Positions 1-11,210 of a stretch of DNA of 64,000 nt are shown here, piece by piece; the stretch's first letter is position 1, and the number at the start of each line of letters is the position of its first letter. Origin of the DNA: Arthrobacter sp. StoSoilB22. Lineage in GTDB: Bacteria; Actinomycetota; Actinomycetes; Actinomycetales; Micrococcaceae. The position numbers and the translations under genes are program-made. The notes under the pieces are model-generated. The model did not search any database. It was not told where the DNA came from and saw only the letters and a list, made by a program, of their open reading frames with translations. The stretch covers positions 4,092,001 to 4,156,000 of the forward strand of contig NZ_AP024652.1 in assembly GCF_019977315.1 (NCBI RefSeq). Reading direction: 5' to 3'.

Positions 1-3594
<3,594 letters not shown>

Positions 3595-3758
3595 AAAAAA
3601 CAAATCAAACAGACACAACCACACCCACCGGAAATAACGGTAAACGCGGCTGCACAAAATTCGAAACCAGCTGAAAACCAGACCACCACACACGGGGGTG
3701 CGCAATGATCCAGCCATAATTTCAACCAATCAAAAAACAATCGGTATCAACAAACTTG

Positions 3759-3784
3759 GCACACTATTGAGTTCTCAAACAACA
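3759..3784 (-). promoter_or_regulatory. rrn leader antitermination/processing motif
   Basis: The complement reads TGTTGTTTGAGAACTCAATA, the conserved actinobacterial rRNA leader motif. A second copy lies in the 16S-23S spacer (1645-1670) with two changed bases. The repeated placement before both rRNAs fits a boxA-like or RNase-processing role; that function is inferred from other actinobacteria. Confidence 0.7.
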
Positions 3785-3847
3785 GACACTAACCGGCACC
3801 ACCCAAACCCCCACAGGGGCCCGGGATCGCTCCGGAGCAACTTTTCA

Positions 3848-3876
3848 AACTTACCCGATCAGCCAGATCTTTGCAA
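3848..3876 (-). promoter_or_regulatory. Candidate rrn promoter
   Basis: On the minus strand TTGCAA (3876-3871) and TAAGTT (3853-3848) are separated by 17 bases, a plausible -35/-10 pair about 250 bases upstream of 16S. rRNA operons often have further tandem promoters; I could not place a second one confidently in 3880-4140. Confidence 0.5.
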
Positions 3877-4240
3877 ATCAACGTTTCCGCGATTCCCGAT
3901 CCAGGCCTCGGCCCCACCCTCCCCGTGCACACTCAAAAGCGTGCCAATTTTCAGGCTGTTATCAAAGGGGTTGGCCTCCGCGGTTCTCAGCTCCAAGCTG
4001 TCTCACTCGCGGCGACTCAGAAGACATTACACGCCCACGGGTCCCGGCACAAATCAACCCCCAGCGACCACAAAACCCCGCAAACACGGGCCCAACACGC
4101 TCACCAAGACCCCAAACCAGCAAAAAACCAAGAAAAGCATCCTCAGTGAAACACGTCACACAACCCAGCCATCCCACCACAGGCAAGACCCCGAACACAC
4201 CACAACCACCCGCCGTCGAACACCCACCCAACCCGCAAAA

Positions 4241-4456
4241 CCAGAGAGAGCGACGCCCCCCAAACCCGAGCAATGCGAGAGCGACGCCCCCAAACCCGCG
4301 GGACGTGAGAGCGCGACGCCCAAAAACGGCAAATAAGTGAGAGAGCGATCCACAAAAACCCGCGGGAAGTGAGAGAGCGTCGGAAGGTGGCGGCGGTCAT
4401 CCGGCAGCACGCGTCCAAGGGAGGAACGACCGAGCGCGCAGAGGATGACCGCCACC
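4241..4456. repeat. GTGAGAGAGC-type dispersed element with terminal hairpin (copy A)
   Basis: Several degenerate GTGAGAGAGCG units occur at about 4245-4380, including exact copies near 4337 and 4370. They are followed by an inverted repeat: GGTGGCGGCGGTCATCC (4386-4402) against GGATGACCGCCACC (4443-4456). A closely related block occurs at 11211-11410, sharing GGGAAGTGAGAGAGC plus TCGG, one base and AGGTGGCG. Partial copies lie near 10273, 10305, 16697 and 18266. No protein is encoded. This is an unnamed intergenic repeat to me. Confidence 0.65.
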
Positions 4457-4483
4457 ACCGACCCAACCAGACACCCCACCAAC

Positions 4484-4613
4484 CAGACACAGCGCCAACC
4501 CCACCAACCAGACACAGCGCCAACCCCACCAACCAGACACAGCGCCAACCCCACCAACCAGACACAGCGCCAACCCCACCAACCAGACACAGCGCCAACC
4601 CCACCAACCAGAC
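4484..4613. repeat. 25-bp tandem repeat, five full units
   Basis: A 25-base unit beginning CAGACACAGCGCCAACCCCA starts at 4484, 4509, 4534, 4559 and 4584, with a sixth truncated start at 4609. The full units are essentially identical. Because 25 is not a multiple of three, each copy shifts frame, so translated frames here look repetitive without being genes. The array sits between the rrn promoter region and the rpsN terminator. Confidence 0.9.
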
Positions 4614-4687
4614 TCCCCACCAACCACCCACCGCGCCACGCCCGCGCCAACGACAGAGGGCCCCAGCACCAGAAGGCACGCTTAAAC

Positions 4688-4730
4688 GCAAAAGGGCCGG
4701 CAACCATAACGGTTGCCGACCCTTTCAGAG
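4688..4730 (-). terminator. Rho-independent terminator downstream of rpsN
   Basis: On the minus strand AAAGGGTCGGCAACC, a short loop and GGTTGCCGGCCCTTTT form a strong hairpin about 15 bases after the rpsN stop codon, ending in a T-rich tail. It closes the rpmB-rpmG-rpsN operon. Confidence 0.85.
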
Positions 4731-4738
4731 CTTCGTGA

Positions 4739-5044
4739 TTACCAGGAAGACTTGGTGATGCCCGGGAGCTCACCACGGTGAGCCATGTCGCGGAAGCGAA
4801 CACGGGAGATACCGAACTTCTGGAGCGTGCCACGGGGACGGCCGTCGATCTGGTCGCGGTTACGCAGACGGATCGGGGAGGCGTTGCGGGGCAGCTTCTG
4901 CAGGCCGAGGCGTGCAGCTTCGCGTGCTTCGTCAGTCGCGTTGGGGTCAACCAGGGTCTTCTTCAGTTCGAGACGCTTGGCAGCGTAACGCTCAACAATG
5001 ACCTTGCGCTGCTCGTTGCGAGCAATCTTGGACTTCTTTGCCAT
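4739..5044 (-). CDS. rpsN: 30S ribosomal protein S14, zinc-independent form
   Basis: The 101-residue protein is the long bacterial S14 with the C-terminal GRPRGTLQKFGISRVRFRDM signature, part of the 30S head. It contains no cysteine, so it is the C-minus form lacking the zinc ribbon found in the short 61-residue S14 type. It is the last gene of a minus-strand trio after rpmB and rpmG, and a strong terminator follows. In many actinobacteria such cysteine-free sets are induced by zinc limitation through Zur. I do not see a clear Zur box upstream here, so the regulation is uncertain, and the set may be the housekeeping copy. Confidence 0.96.
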   Translation of the reverse strand: MAKKSKIARNEQRKVIVERYAAKRLELKKTLVDPNATDEAREAARLGLQKLPRNASPIRLRNRDQIDGRPRGTLQKFGISRVRFRDMAHRGELPGITKSSW

Positions 5045-5048
5045 GTGT

Positions 5049-5216
5049 TTAGCGCTCCTCTCGGAATTCGACGTGCTGGCGGATCTTGGGGTCGTACTTC
5101 TTCAAGACCAGGCGGTCAGGATCGTTACGACGGTTCTTGCGGGTTACGTAGGTGTAACCGGTGCCCGCAGTGGACTTCAGCTTGATGATCGGACGTACGT
5201 CCTTGTCCTTTGCCAT
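5049..5216 (-). CDS. rpmG: 50S ribosomal protein L33, zinc-independent form
   Basis: This 55-residue protein starts MAKDKDVRPIIKLKST and ends with QHVEFREER, matching bacterial L33 of the large subunit. The CxxC pairs of zinc-binding L33 are absent. Its ATG overlaps the rpmB stop by one base (TAATG), indicating translational coupling, and rpsN follows after four bases. Together the three genes form one ribosomal-protein operon of the cysteine-free type. Confidence 0.95.
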   Translation of the reverse strand: MAKDKDVRPIIKLKSTAGTGYTYVTRKNRRNDPDRLVLKKYDPKIRQHVEFREER

Positions 5217-5452
5217 TAGAGCTTTACTCCTCGTGCCAGGATGTCAGCAACGACTGAGTCGATGCCGCGTACGTCGATGGTCTTGATGCCACGGGCTGAC
5301 AGGGTCAGCGTGACATTACGGCGCAGGGACGGAACCCAGTAGCGCTTCTTCTGAATGTTCGGGTCGAACCGACGCTTGTTGCGACGGTGCGAGTGCGAAA
5401 TGCTGTGTCCAAAGCCCGGCTCGGCTCCGGTCACTTGGCAGTGTGCTGCCAT
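5216..5452 (-). CDS. rpmB: 50S ribosomal protein L28, zinc-independent form
   Basis: The 78-residue protein begins MAAHCQVTGAEPGFG and contains SHSHRRNKRRFDPNIQ, characteristic of L28. Only one cysteine is present (C5) and the other zinc ligands are missing, so this is the C-minus paralogue. The ATG at 5452 is chosen because upstream in-frame sequence does not resemble L28. It is the first gene of rpmB-rpmG-rpsN. A short inverted repeat, GTAACG and CGTTAC at about 5475-5505, lies in its leader and could be an autoregulatory structure; that is only an inference. Confidence 0.95.
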   Translation of the reverse strand: MAAHCQVTGAEPGFGHSISHSHRRNKRRFDPNIQKKRYWVPSLRRNVTLTLSARGIKTIDVRGIDSVVADILARGVKL

Positions 5453-5847
5453 GACTCTCCTCCAAAGATTGAATGTAACGGCGTGCAGATGTTCCTGCGT
5501 TACCGTGCGACAGGCAGCGTCCGCATCCGTTCCAAACCATTTCGGTAGTTTCCGCAGCAACTGCGGCGAAGAGGGTTGGCCTCAGGTCCGGGCAGTGGAA
5601 ACCACTGGATCAGAACCTGGGATACCGGGCGAATACAGGAATGCACGCAACTTGAGCCCCTAACTACCGGCCAACGGGACGTCAGTCAGACTGACCTTCA
5701 CCACCAACCGGAGCAATTGCACACGATCCGCACTACCTAGCGCCTAACTATTCTACGGGTCAGGCCAAATTAAGACCAATCAGGAATCATAAGCCCCCGT
5801 CAGCCCTTTCACAGCAGAATGAAAGGAATCGTGGCGAGTCTTGATTC
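5453..5847. other. Divergent intergenic region, rpmB leader
   Basis: About 395 bases between rpmB (minus) and the flavin oxidoreductase gene (plus). No convincing gene is present. Small hairpins occur at about 5475-5505 (GTAACG/CGTTAC) and at about 5594-5612 (CAGTGG/CCACTG). A Zur-type palindrome resembling TGAAAATCATTTTCA was looked for and not found. Confidence 0.6.
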
Positions 5848-7308
5848 ATGACTTCGCTACTCACCTCCGACGCACCGGCGAATAGCGCCCCGGAAGGGAC
5901 GAAACGCAAGCGGCCCGCCGCCGTCGAACGTTTCCACACACAGGCACGACGGCGGCTGGCCCGGACCGACGTCCTGGGTTTCCTTGCGTGGTTGTCACCC
6001 GTGGCGGCGGTGGCGCTGTGGCTGGCCGATGGCGGTATCAGCGGGTTCTCCTCGTTCGCCGGAACCATGACGGCGCTGGGAATCATTGCAGGACTGATCG
6101 GCATGGATGTGGTTTTGCTGATGCTGCTTCTGGCAGCCCGGATCCCGTTCATTGACAGCACCATCGGCCATGACCGCGCCCTGGAAGTCCACAAATGGTT
6201 GGGCAAGCCGGCGCTCTATCTTCTGCTTGCCCACGGCGTGCTGCTGGCTATCGGGTACGGCGCCGCAGAAGGACTGGATCCTGTCAGTGAATCAATCTCG
6301 TTGTGGGTGAATGTTCCGGATATGTGGCTGGCTTTCGTCTCCATGGCCCTGTTCTTTGCCGTGGTGGTGACGTCCCTGGTGGCGGTCCGCCGCAAGTTCC
6401 CCTACGAATTCTGGTACGCAGTCCACCTGCTCACCTACGCCGCAGTGGGGACTGCCATCCCGCACCAATTCAGTGTGGGCGGCCTGTTTGCGGAGGGCAC
6501 GTGGCAGCGCTGGTACTGGTTGTTGCTCTGTGTGGGAACCGGCGCGGCACTGCTTTGGTTCCGGATCTACCAACCCATTGCCGCCAGTTTCAAGCACCAG
6601 CTCACGGTGAGCAGGGTGGTCCGTGTTTCGGCGGATGTCTTCAGCATCGAAATGACCGGAAGAAATCTGGAGCGCTTGTCCGGGGCCGGCGGCCGGTTCT
6701 TCTTCTGGAGGTTCCTGGCCCCCGGGCACTGGTGGCAGCCCCATCCGTTCAGCCTGTCGGCAGAGCCCATTCCAGGGAGGGGCAATCAGCCCGGCAAACT
6801 CCGCATCACCGTACGCACGCTTGGCAAAGGCACGGCCAAGCTTGCGCACATCAGGCCCGGCACCAAAGTGGCAATCGAAGGACCCTACGGCATGTTCAGC
6901 ACGGCCGCCAGGACCCGGAACAAGGTGGTGATGATCGGTGCCGGCATTGGGATTACTCCCCTGCGCTCGTTGCTCGAAACAACACCGTTCCAGCCCGGCG
7001 AAGCAACCGTTCTGCTCCGTGGCCACCAAGACTCGGAGTTGTTCCTGGGCCAGGAGATCATGGCCCTCTGCAAAGCCCGGGGCGTCACCCTGTTCCACGT
7101 TCTGGGCCCACGTTCGCAGGGCGATCACGCCTGGCTTCCCCAGGACGCAGTCCAGGCCGGTTTTGGACTCCATTCCTACGTTCAGGGCATCGCGGACGCC
7201 GATGTTTATGTCTGCGGGCCGTCCCCCTGGGCTGCGTCCGTCATCCGGGACGTCAAACTTGCAGGCGTCCCCGCACAGCAACTCCACTACGAAAGGTTCG
7301 ACTGGTGA
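5848..7308 (+). CDS. Ferric-reductase-like transmembrane flavin oxidoreductase
   Basis: The 486-residue membrane protein joins an N-terminal ferric-reductase-like domain (about residues 40-240, six or so hydrophobic helices) to a cytoplasmic FAD/NAD(P)H reductase domain. Paired histidines H115/H129 and H193/H206 are placed as expected for two b-type hemes. The FAD motif HPFSLSAEP is at 299-307, the nucleotide motif GAGIGITP at 364-371, and VCGPSPW at 455-461. It should pass electrons from cytoplasmic NAD(P)H across the membrane. Its stop overlaps the GTG of the FMN-carrier gene (GTGA), and apbE follows, so all three form one operon. The final acceptor, whether ferric iron, a quinone or another molecule, cannot be told from sequence. 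Confidence 0.9.
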   Translation: MTSLLTSDAPANSAPEGTKRKRPAAVERFHTQARRRLARTDVLGFLAWLSPVAAVALWLADGGISGFSSFAGTMTALGIIAGLIGMDVVLLMLLLAARIPFIDSTIGHDRALEVHKWLGKPALYLLLAHGVLLAIGYGAAEGLDPVSESISLWVNVPDMWLAFVSMALFFAVVVTSLVAVRRKFPYEFWYAVHLLTYAAVGTAIPHQFSVGGLFAEGTWQRWYWLLLCVGTGAALLWFRIYQPIAASFKHQLTVSRVVRVSADVFSIEMTGRNLERLSGAGGRFFFWRFLAPGHWWQPHPFSLSAEPIPGRGNQPGKLRITVRTLGKGTAKLAHIRPGTKVAIEGPYGMFSTAARTRNKVVMIGAGIGITPLRSLLETTPFQPGEATVLLRGHQDSELFLGQEIMALCKARGVTLFHVLGPRSQGDHAWLPQDAVQAGFGLHSYVQGIADADVYVCGPSPWAASVIRDVKLAGVPAQQLHYERFDW

Positions 7309-7844
7309 GAATACGGGCAGCTTTGGCAACAGTCGTTGCATCGGCAGGCATCCTGCTGGCGGGGTGGCAATCGGGTTCGCATGTGGCCGAGACGGGCACG
7401 GCGATCACCACCAGCCTCAGCAGCAACACAACCAGCGGCGGCGCCGGATCCGCCGCGAGCGGAGGTTCCGGGACAGGCAGCAGCGGGTCCAACGGCAGCA
7501 CCGGCTCTTCTGACACCGGCAGCACCGGCAACTCAGGCAGCAGCGACACAGGGACGGGAGGCACGACGGCGGCAACGTACGACGGCTCCACCGTCCAGAC
7601 CCGCTACGGTTCCGTGCAGGTCCGGGTCACCATCCAAGCCGGCAAAATCACCGAGATCACCCCACTGCAGCTGACCGACGCGGAACGAAAGTCCGCCCAG
7701 ATCAGCAGTCGCGCGGCCCCCGTATTGCGGTCTGAAGTCCTCCAGGCACAATCGGCCAATGTCCAAACGGTAGGCGGCGCAACCATCACCAGCGACGCCT
7801 ACCTCACCTCCCTCCAGGCGGCCCTCGATGCAGCAAACTTCTAG
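7305..7844 (+). CDS. Secreted FMN-binding domain protein (covalent FMN carrier)
   Basis: Starting at the GTG that overlaps the upstream stop gives 179 residues: a signal or anchor segment (about 4-21), a Ser/Gly/Thr-rich linker (about 37-88) and a C-terminal FMN_bind domain (about 90-179). The stretch VGGATITSDAY (156-166) matches the flavinylation motif in which the last threonine, here T162, receives FMN from ApbE. The protein would take electrons from the membrane reductase and hand them on outside the membrane. The first linker half is low complexity and probably a flexible tether to the cell wall. The GTG start is supported by tight coupling rather than by a strong ribosome site. Confidence 0.85.
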   Translation: MRIRAALATVVASAGILLAGWQSGSHVAETGTAITTSLSSNTTSGGAGSAASGGSGTGSSGSNGSTGSSDTGSTGNSGSSDTGTGGTTAATYDGSTVQTRYGSVQVRVTIQAGKITEITPLQLTDAERKSAQISSRAAPVLRSEVLQAQSANVQTVGGATITSDAYLTSLQAALDAANF

Positions 7845-8616
7845 CCGCCCGCAGCTCCGTGCGCGGACCTTCCACAGCATGGGCACCGTGGTGAGCCTGA
7901 CGGTGGCGAGCACCTCCGCACCTGATACCGCCGTGGACGAGCTGGAGTCCGCCGTCGAGGTCCTGGAAGGGATCTTTGCCAGCCTCGACCTGACGTTCAG
8001 CCTCTACCGGTCCGGGTCCGAAGCAAACAGAATCAACAGCGGCGAGCTGGCTCTGGCTTATGCATCCGAGTCTCTCCGCGACCTGTACACAGAGGCCTCG
8101 GAGTGGCGATTGGCCACTGATGGGGCTTTCACGGCAGAGCGCCCGGACGGCAGGATCGATCTTTCGGGAATCGTCAAAGCGCACGCAGTCCGGGAAGCCG
8201 CGCTGTCCCTCCGGGCCTTGGGGCTTCAGGACTGGTGCATAAATGCCGGCGGGGACGTACTGGTCAGCGGATCACCGGAAACCAAGGCGGCAGCGGGTCC
8301 CTGGTTGGCCGGCATCGTGGACCCCGGGGATCGTCAGTCACTGCTTGGCGCCTACCCGCTGGCGGCCAACCGGGCCCTTGCTACTTCGGGGTCCGCCGAG
8401 CGCGGAGAGCATATCTGGACAGCCGGCTCGGATCGCCCGGAATTCATCCAGGTATCGGTCGCGGCGACGGAGATCGTCACAGCGGACGTGCTGGCAACAG
8501 CGATTGTTGCTGGCGGCACCCGGGCGTTGGATCACGCGGTGGAGCAGTGGGGCGTGGATGTCCTGGCGGTCCAGCGCGACGGGTCGTTGCTGGCAACACC
8601 AGGCTTCCGCGCCTAA
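7828..8616 (+). CDS. apbE: FAD:protein FMN transferase (ApbE family)
   Basis: The 262-residue protein carries the ApbE landmarks: HSMGT (16-20), DLSGIVKAHAV (111-121) and INAGGD (138-143). ApbE enzymes move FMN from FAD onto a Ser/Thr of a target motif; the target is most likely the FMN_bind protein encoded just upstream, whose gene overlaps this one by 17 bases. No clear N-terminal lipoprotein signal is visible, unlike many ApbE proteins, so it may act before export or have a different start. It ends convergent with the next gene, the two stop codons overlapping. Confidence 0.9.
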   Translation: MQQTSSRPQLRARTFHSMGTVVSLTVASTSAPDTAVDELESAVEVLEGIFASLDLTFSLYRSGSEANRINSGELALAYASESLRDLYTEASEWRLATDGAFTAERPDGRIDLSGIVKAHAVREAALSLRALGLQDWCINAGGDVLVSGSPETKAAAGPWLAGIVDPGDRQSLLGAYPLAANRALATSGSAERGEHIWTAGSDRPEFIQVSVAATEIVTADVLATAIVAGGTRALDHAVEQWGVDVLAVQRDGSLLATPGFRA

Positions 8617-9377
8617 AGGGGCTTGATCAGTTCCGCGTACTTGGGGCTGAGTCCATCACCGGAGGAAACTCCACGGAGCCTCCGTGATACCCACGGTGCA
8701 GCCGATTCCTTCACCCAGCGCGCATTGGCCTTGAGGGTTTCCACGCGGTTGGCCAGGCGGATCGGGGCAAGTTCCGGCACCTCCACCGCATGCTCGTGTT
8801 CCAGGACATCCAGGACCCGTTTGGCCATGTTGACGTGTCCGGCCGAGGACATGTGCATCCTGTCCTCACCCCAGAGGCGCCAATCGTTGTACTCATCAAA
8901 ACGCCAGTAGTCCACCAGCAACGCACCGTGGTTGTCCGCGATTTCCCGCACCAGCTCGTTGTAGATGGCAGTCCGCCCGCGCATGGCGCTGAAAACTTTG
9001 GATCCCTTGGCGTCAAAGCCCGTGAAGAGGACCACGGTGGCGCCGGACGCGCTCAACTTGGCAATGCCGGCGTCGTACTCGTCCAAAAGTGAGTCAATAT
9101 CGATCTTCGGCCGCAGGATGTCGTTGGCCCCCGCGTACAGCGTTACCAAGGTGGGGTTCATGGCTACGGCTGCGTCAACCTGCTCGGCCATGATCTGGCG
9201 CAGCTTCCGGCCGCGGATCGCCAGGTTGGCGTAGCCGAAGTCGGCGTTGCTGTGTGCCAGCTGCCCGGCGACGACGTCGGCCCAGCCGCGAACACCGTTG
9301 GGGCGGGTGGGATCGTCGTCTCCGACGCCCTCAGTAAACGAGTCCCCCAGGGCAACATAACGAGCAGAAAAATCCAT
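8613..9377 (-). CDS. SGNH/GDSL-family hydrolase (paralogue 1)
   Basis: The 254-residue protein has the four SGNH blocks: GDSFTEG (serine near residue 12), a glycine in block II (ANLAIRGRKL), GANDI in block III and DRMHMSSAGH with the catalytic Asp/His. Such enzymes are esterases or lipases of broad specificity. There is no signal peptide, so it is probably cytoplasmic. The ATG at 9377 puts the catalytic serine near the N-terminus as is normal; a longer frame adds an unlikely tail. A clear paralogue lies at 10284-11150. Its stop overlaps that of apbE by 4 bases. Confidence 0.88.
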   Translation of the reverse strand: MDFSARYVALGDSFTEGVGDDDPTRPNGVRGWADVVAGQLAHSNADFGYANLAIRGRKLRQIMAEQVDAAVAMNPTLVTLYAGANDILRPKIDIDSLLDEYDAGIAKLSASGATVVLFTGFDAKGSKVFSAMRGRTAIYNELVREIADNHGALLVDYWRFDEYNDWRLWGEDRMHMSSAGHVNMAKRVLDVLEHEHAVEVPELAPIRLANRVETLKANARWVKESAAPWVSRRLRGVSSGDGLSPKYAELIKPL

Positions 9378-9430
9378 GCCGTCAGTCTGCCACTTCGGCG
9401 CCCGAGGCCACAAAGCACCCGTTGAGGGGT

Positions 9431-9910
9431 TTACGAGTCACGGAGGATCCAGTGGTTGTTGTCCAAGCGGGCAACGATTTTCTCACCGATGCGGGCAAGA
9501 TCCGCGACGTCGTCGGGGCTGAGCGAATCGAGCATCAGCGTCCGCACCGATTCAACATGCCCCGGGGCGAGGGACACGATGGTGGACATACCGGCGTCCG
9601 TCAGGTGAGCAACGGTCACACGGGCGTCGCCGGGGTGCGCCTGCCGTTCCACCCAGCCTCGTTTCTGCAGCTTGGTGACGACGTGCGAAAGCCGTGACAG
9701 GGAAGCACTGGTCCGCGCAGCGAGCTCACTCATAGGCAGGTACCGGCCCTCGGTCTCGGAGAGCATCGCGAGCACGTTGTAGTCGAACAAGGACAGTTTG
9801 CCTGCCGACTGAAGCTGGGTGTCCAACGCCGAGGGGAGCAAGGTGTTGATGCTCAGCAGGGCCAGCCAAGCACGGCGTTCGTCGGCATTCAGCCAGCGGG
9901 GTTGAGTCAT
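9431..9910 (-). CDS. MarR-family transcriptional regulator
   Basis: The 159-residue protein has the MarR winged-helix layout: an N-terminal dimerisation helix, a recognition region at about 55-100 (MSELAARTSASLSRLSHVVT) and a wing with the typical D-x-R at HPGDARVTV. MarR proteins usually repress neighbouring stress or efflux genes and respond to small phenolics. It is divergent from the YciI gene with a 67-base spacer, so self-regulation and control of that gene are possible. No exact operator palindrome stood out. Confidence 0.9.
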   Translation of the reverse strand: MTQPRWLNADERRAWLALLSINTLLPSALDTQLQSAGKLSLFDYNVLAMLSETEGRYLPMSELAARTSASLSRLSHVVTKLQKRGWVERQAHPGDARVTVAHLTDAGMSTIVSLAPGHVESVRTLMLDSLSPDDVADLARIGEKIVARLDNNHWILRDS

Positions 9911-9977
9911 GCCTCCATCTTATGAGAATTCGCTGATTCCTAGGTCGCGGCCCCTGCTCAGGCGATAGGCTGGCGGC

Positions 9978-10265
9978 ATGTTTGTCGTCTCATTGACCTA
10001 TAAAGTTCCCGACGAAATTGTCGACTTCCACCGCCCGGGCCACATGGCCTGGCTTAAGGACGCGTTCGACGGCGGCATCTTCCTTGCGTCCGGACGTCGC
10101 GTCCCTGCCACGGGAGGCGTGCTGCTGTCCAAAGTGGACCGGGCCACGTTGGATGCTTCGCTGGCCAAGGACCCGTTCTACAGCAATGGCGTGGCGGAGT
10201 TCGAGATCATTGAATTCACGGCTACCAGTGTGGCCGAGGGTTACGAGAATCTGCTGGACAGCTAG
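9978..10265 (+). CDS. YciI-family small protein
   Basis: The 95-residue protein matches the YciI fold (ferredoxin-like dimer). Features are an N-terminal strand MFVVSLTYKVP, a DFHRPGHMAWLKDAF helix with the conserved histidine, and an ASGRRVPATGGVLL strand pair. The biochemical role of most YciI proteins is unknown, although related domains act in chlorinated-aromatic degradation. The gene is divergent from the MarR regulator and separated from the following minus-strand hydrolase by the GTGAGAGAGC repeat. Confidence 0.88.
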   Translation: MFVVSLTYKVPDEIVDFHRPGHMAWLKDAFDGGIFLASGRRVPATGGVLLSKVDRATLDASLAKDPFYSNGVAEFEIIEFTATSVAEGYENLLDS

Positions 10266-10272
10266 AGCTTTC

Positions 10273-10322
10273 CGCACGCTCTCTCACATCTCACCCTCCC
10301 CAGCCGCACGCTCTCTCACATC
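10273..10322. repeat. GTGAGAGAGC repeat, two units overlapping a gene end
   Basis: CGCACGCTCTCTCACATC occurs at about 10273-10290 and again at 10305-10322, in the same orientation. These are complements of the GTGAGAGAGCG unit seen at 4241-4456 and 11211-11260. The second copy and part of the first lie inside the 3' end of the SGNH hydrolase gene and encode its last dozen residues, which include DVRERAAGEGEM. Confidence 0.75.
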
Positions 10323-11150
10323 CTGCGCCCTGCTTTCAACCAGCTTCCTAAGACCGCCCTTGCGGGGAACCTTGACGGGCTCCGGCCACCGGGCCTGTGT
10401 GGAATCACCCAAAGTCACGCCCCGCAGTTTCCGCCCGAACAACGGAACCACCCAATCGTTGACCCAGCGGCGTTGGGCTCGTTCCCACTCCCGGAGCGTC
10501 AGCCGCGACGGTGGTTCCCATTCCTTTGGCCTGATCTTGTGGGGCACATTCAAGTGATTGAGGACCTGCGCGGCTAAGTACTTGTGCCCGGCTTTAGACA
10601 TGTGCAGGCGGTCAGGAGCCCACATCCGTTTGTCCTTGAAGGCATCGAAGCACCAATAATCCACCAGCACCGCACCGTACTTGGCCGCAATTTCCCGGAC
10701 CCGTTGGTTGTACAGGGTGTTTCGCTTCTTGAAAGGCTCCAAGACCGCCGAGACTTTAACATCGAAGCCAGTGAACAGGACCAGCGTCGCCCCGCTTTCG
10801 CTGAGGCGCGCGACCAGCATCTCGTAGTCATTGAGGAGAGCATCCATGTCTGTACCGAAATCGAGGATGTCGTTACCCCCTGCATAGACCGTAACGAGCG
10901 TCGGTTCCATGGCGAGGGCTGGCTCAAGTTGTTCATCGATGATGTGCCGGAGCCTCTTGCTGCGCACGGCCAAGTTGGCGTATTCCCAGCCGGGCTGGTC
11001 CTTGGCCAACTTCTCGGCCACCCTGTCTGCCCAGCCGCGCACCCCGTTGGGCAACACCGGGCTGAGGTCCCCCACGCCTTCGGTGAAGGAGTCCCCGATG
11101 GCGACATACCGCCGTCGAACGCTGTTCCCGTCCCCGAGTTCCTCCCGCAC
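10284..11150 (-). CDS. SGNH/GDSL-family hydrolase (paralogue 2)
   Basis: The 288-residue protein mirrors the hydrolase at 8613-9377: GDSFTEGVGD, ANLAVRSKRL, GGNDI and DRLHMSKAGH. The body is about 250 residues long, and the final DVRERAAGEGEM is encoded by the GTGAGAGAGC repeat, so the natural C-terminus may once have been shorter. The start is a GTG at 11150; no in-frame ATG precedes the catalytic block, so the exact N-terminus is unsure. It is probably a cytoplasmic esterase. The two copies flank the MarR and YciI genes, suggesting a local duplication. Confidence 0.85.
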   Translation of the reverse strand: MREELGDGNSVRRRYVAIGDSFTEGVGDLSPVLPNGVRGWADRVAEKLAKDQPGWEYANLAVRSKRLRHIIDEQLEPALAMEPTLVTVYAGGNDILDFGTDMDALLNDYEMLVARLSESGATLVLFTGFDVKVSAVLEPFKKRNTLYNQRVREIAAKYGAVLVDYWCFDAFKDKRMWAPDRLHMSKAGHKYLAAQVLNHLNVPHKIRPKEWEPPSRLTLREWERAQRRWVNDWVVPLFGRKLRGVTLGDSTQARWPEPVKVPRKGGLRKLVESRAQDVRERAAGEGEM

Positions 11151-11210
11151 GGCAGCGACGCTACCCGCCCCCGGTTACACCAGAGCCAACCCCAAATGAA
11201 CACAACGAAC

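Noticed and set aside
4484..4613. CRISPR-like appearance of regular repeats
   Set aside because: The units are directly adjacent with no unique spacers and no cas genes; this is a simple tandem array.
4143..4950. Long frames through the 25-bp repeat, rich in Trp/Gly/Val or Gln/Pro/Thr
   Set aside because: They are created by the tandem repeat in shifted frames, overlap rpsN, and have no ribosome sites.
5453..5847. Zur operator upstream of rpmB
   Set aside because: No TGAAAATCATTTTCA-like palindrome found in the interval.
6292..7341. 349-residue minus-strand frame
   Set aside because: It lies opposite the ferric-reductase-like gene; its composition is that of an antisense shadow.
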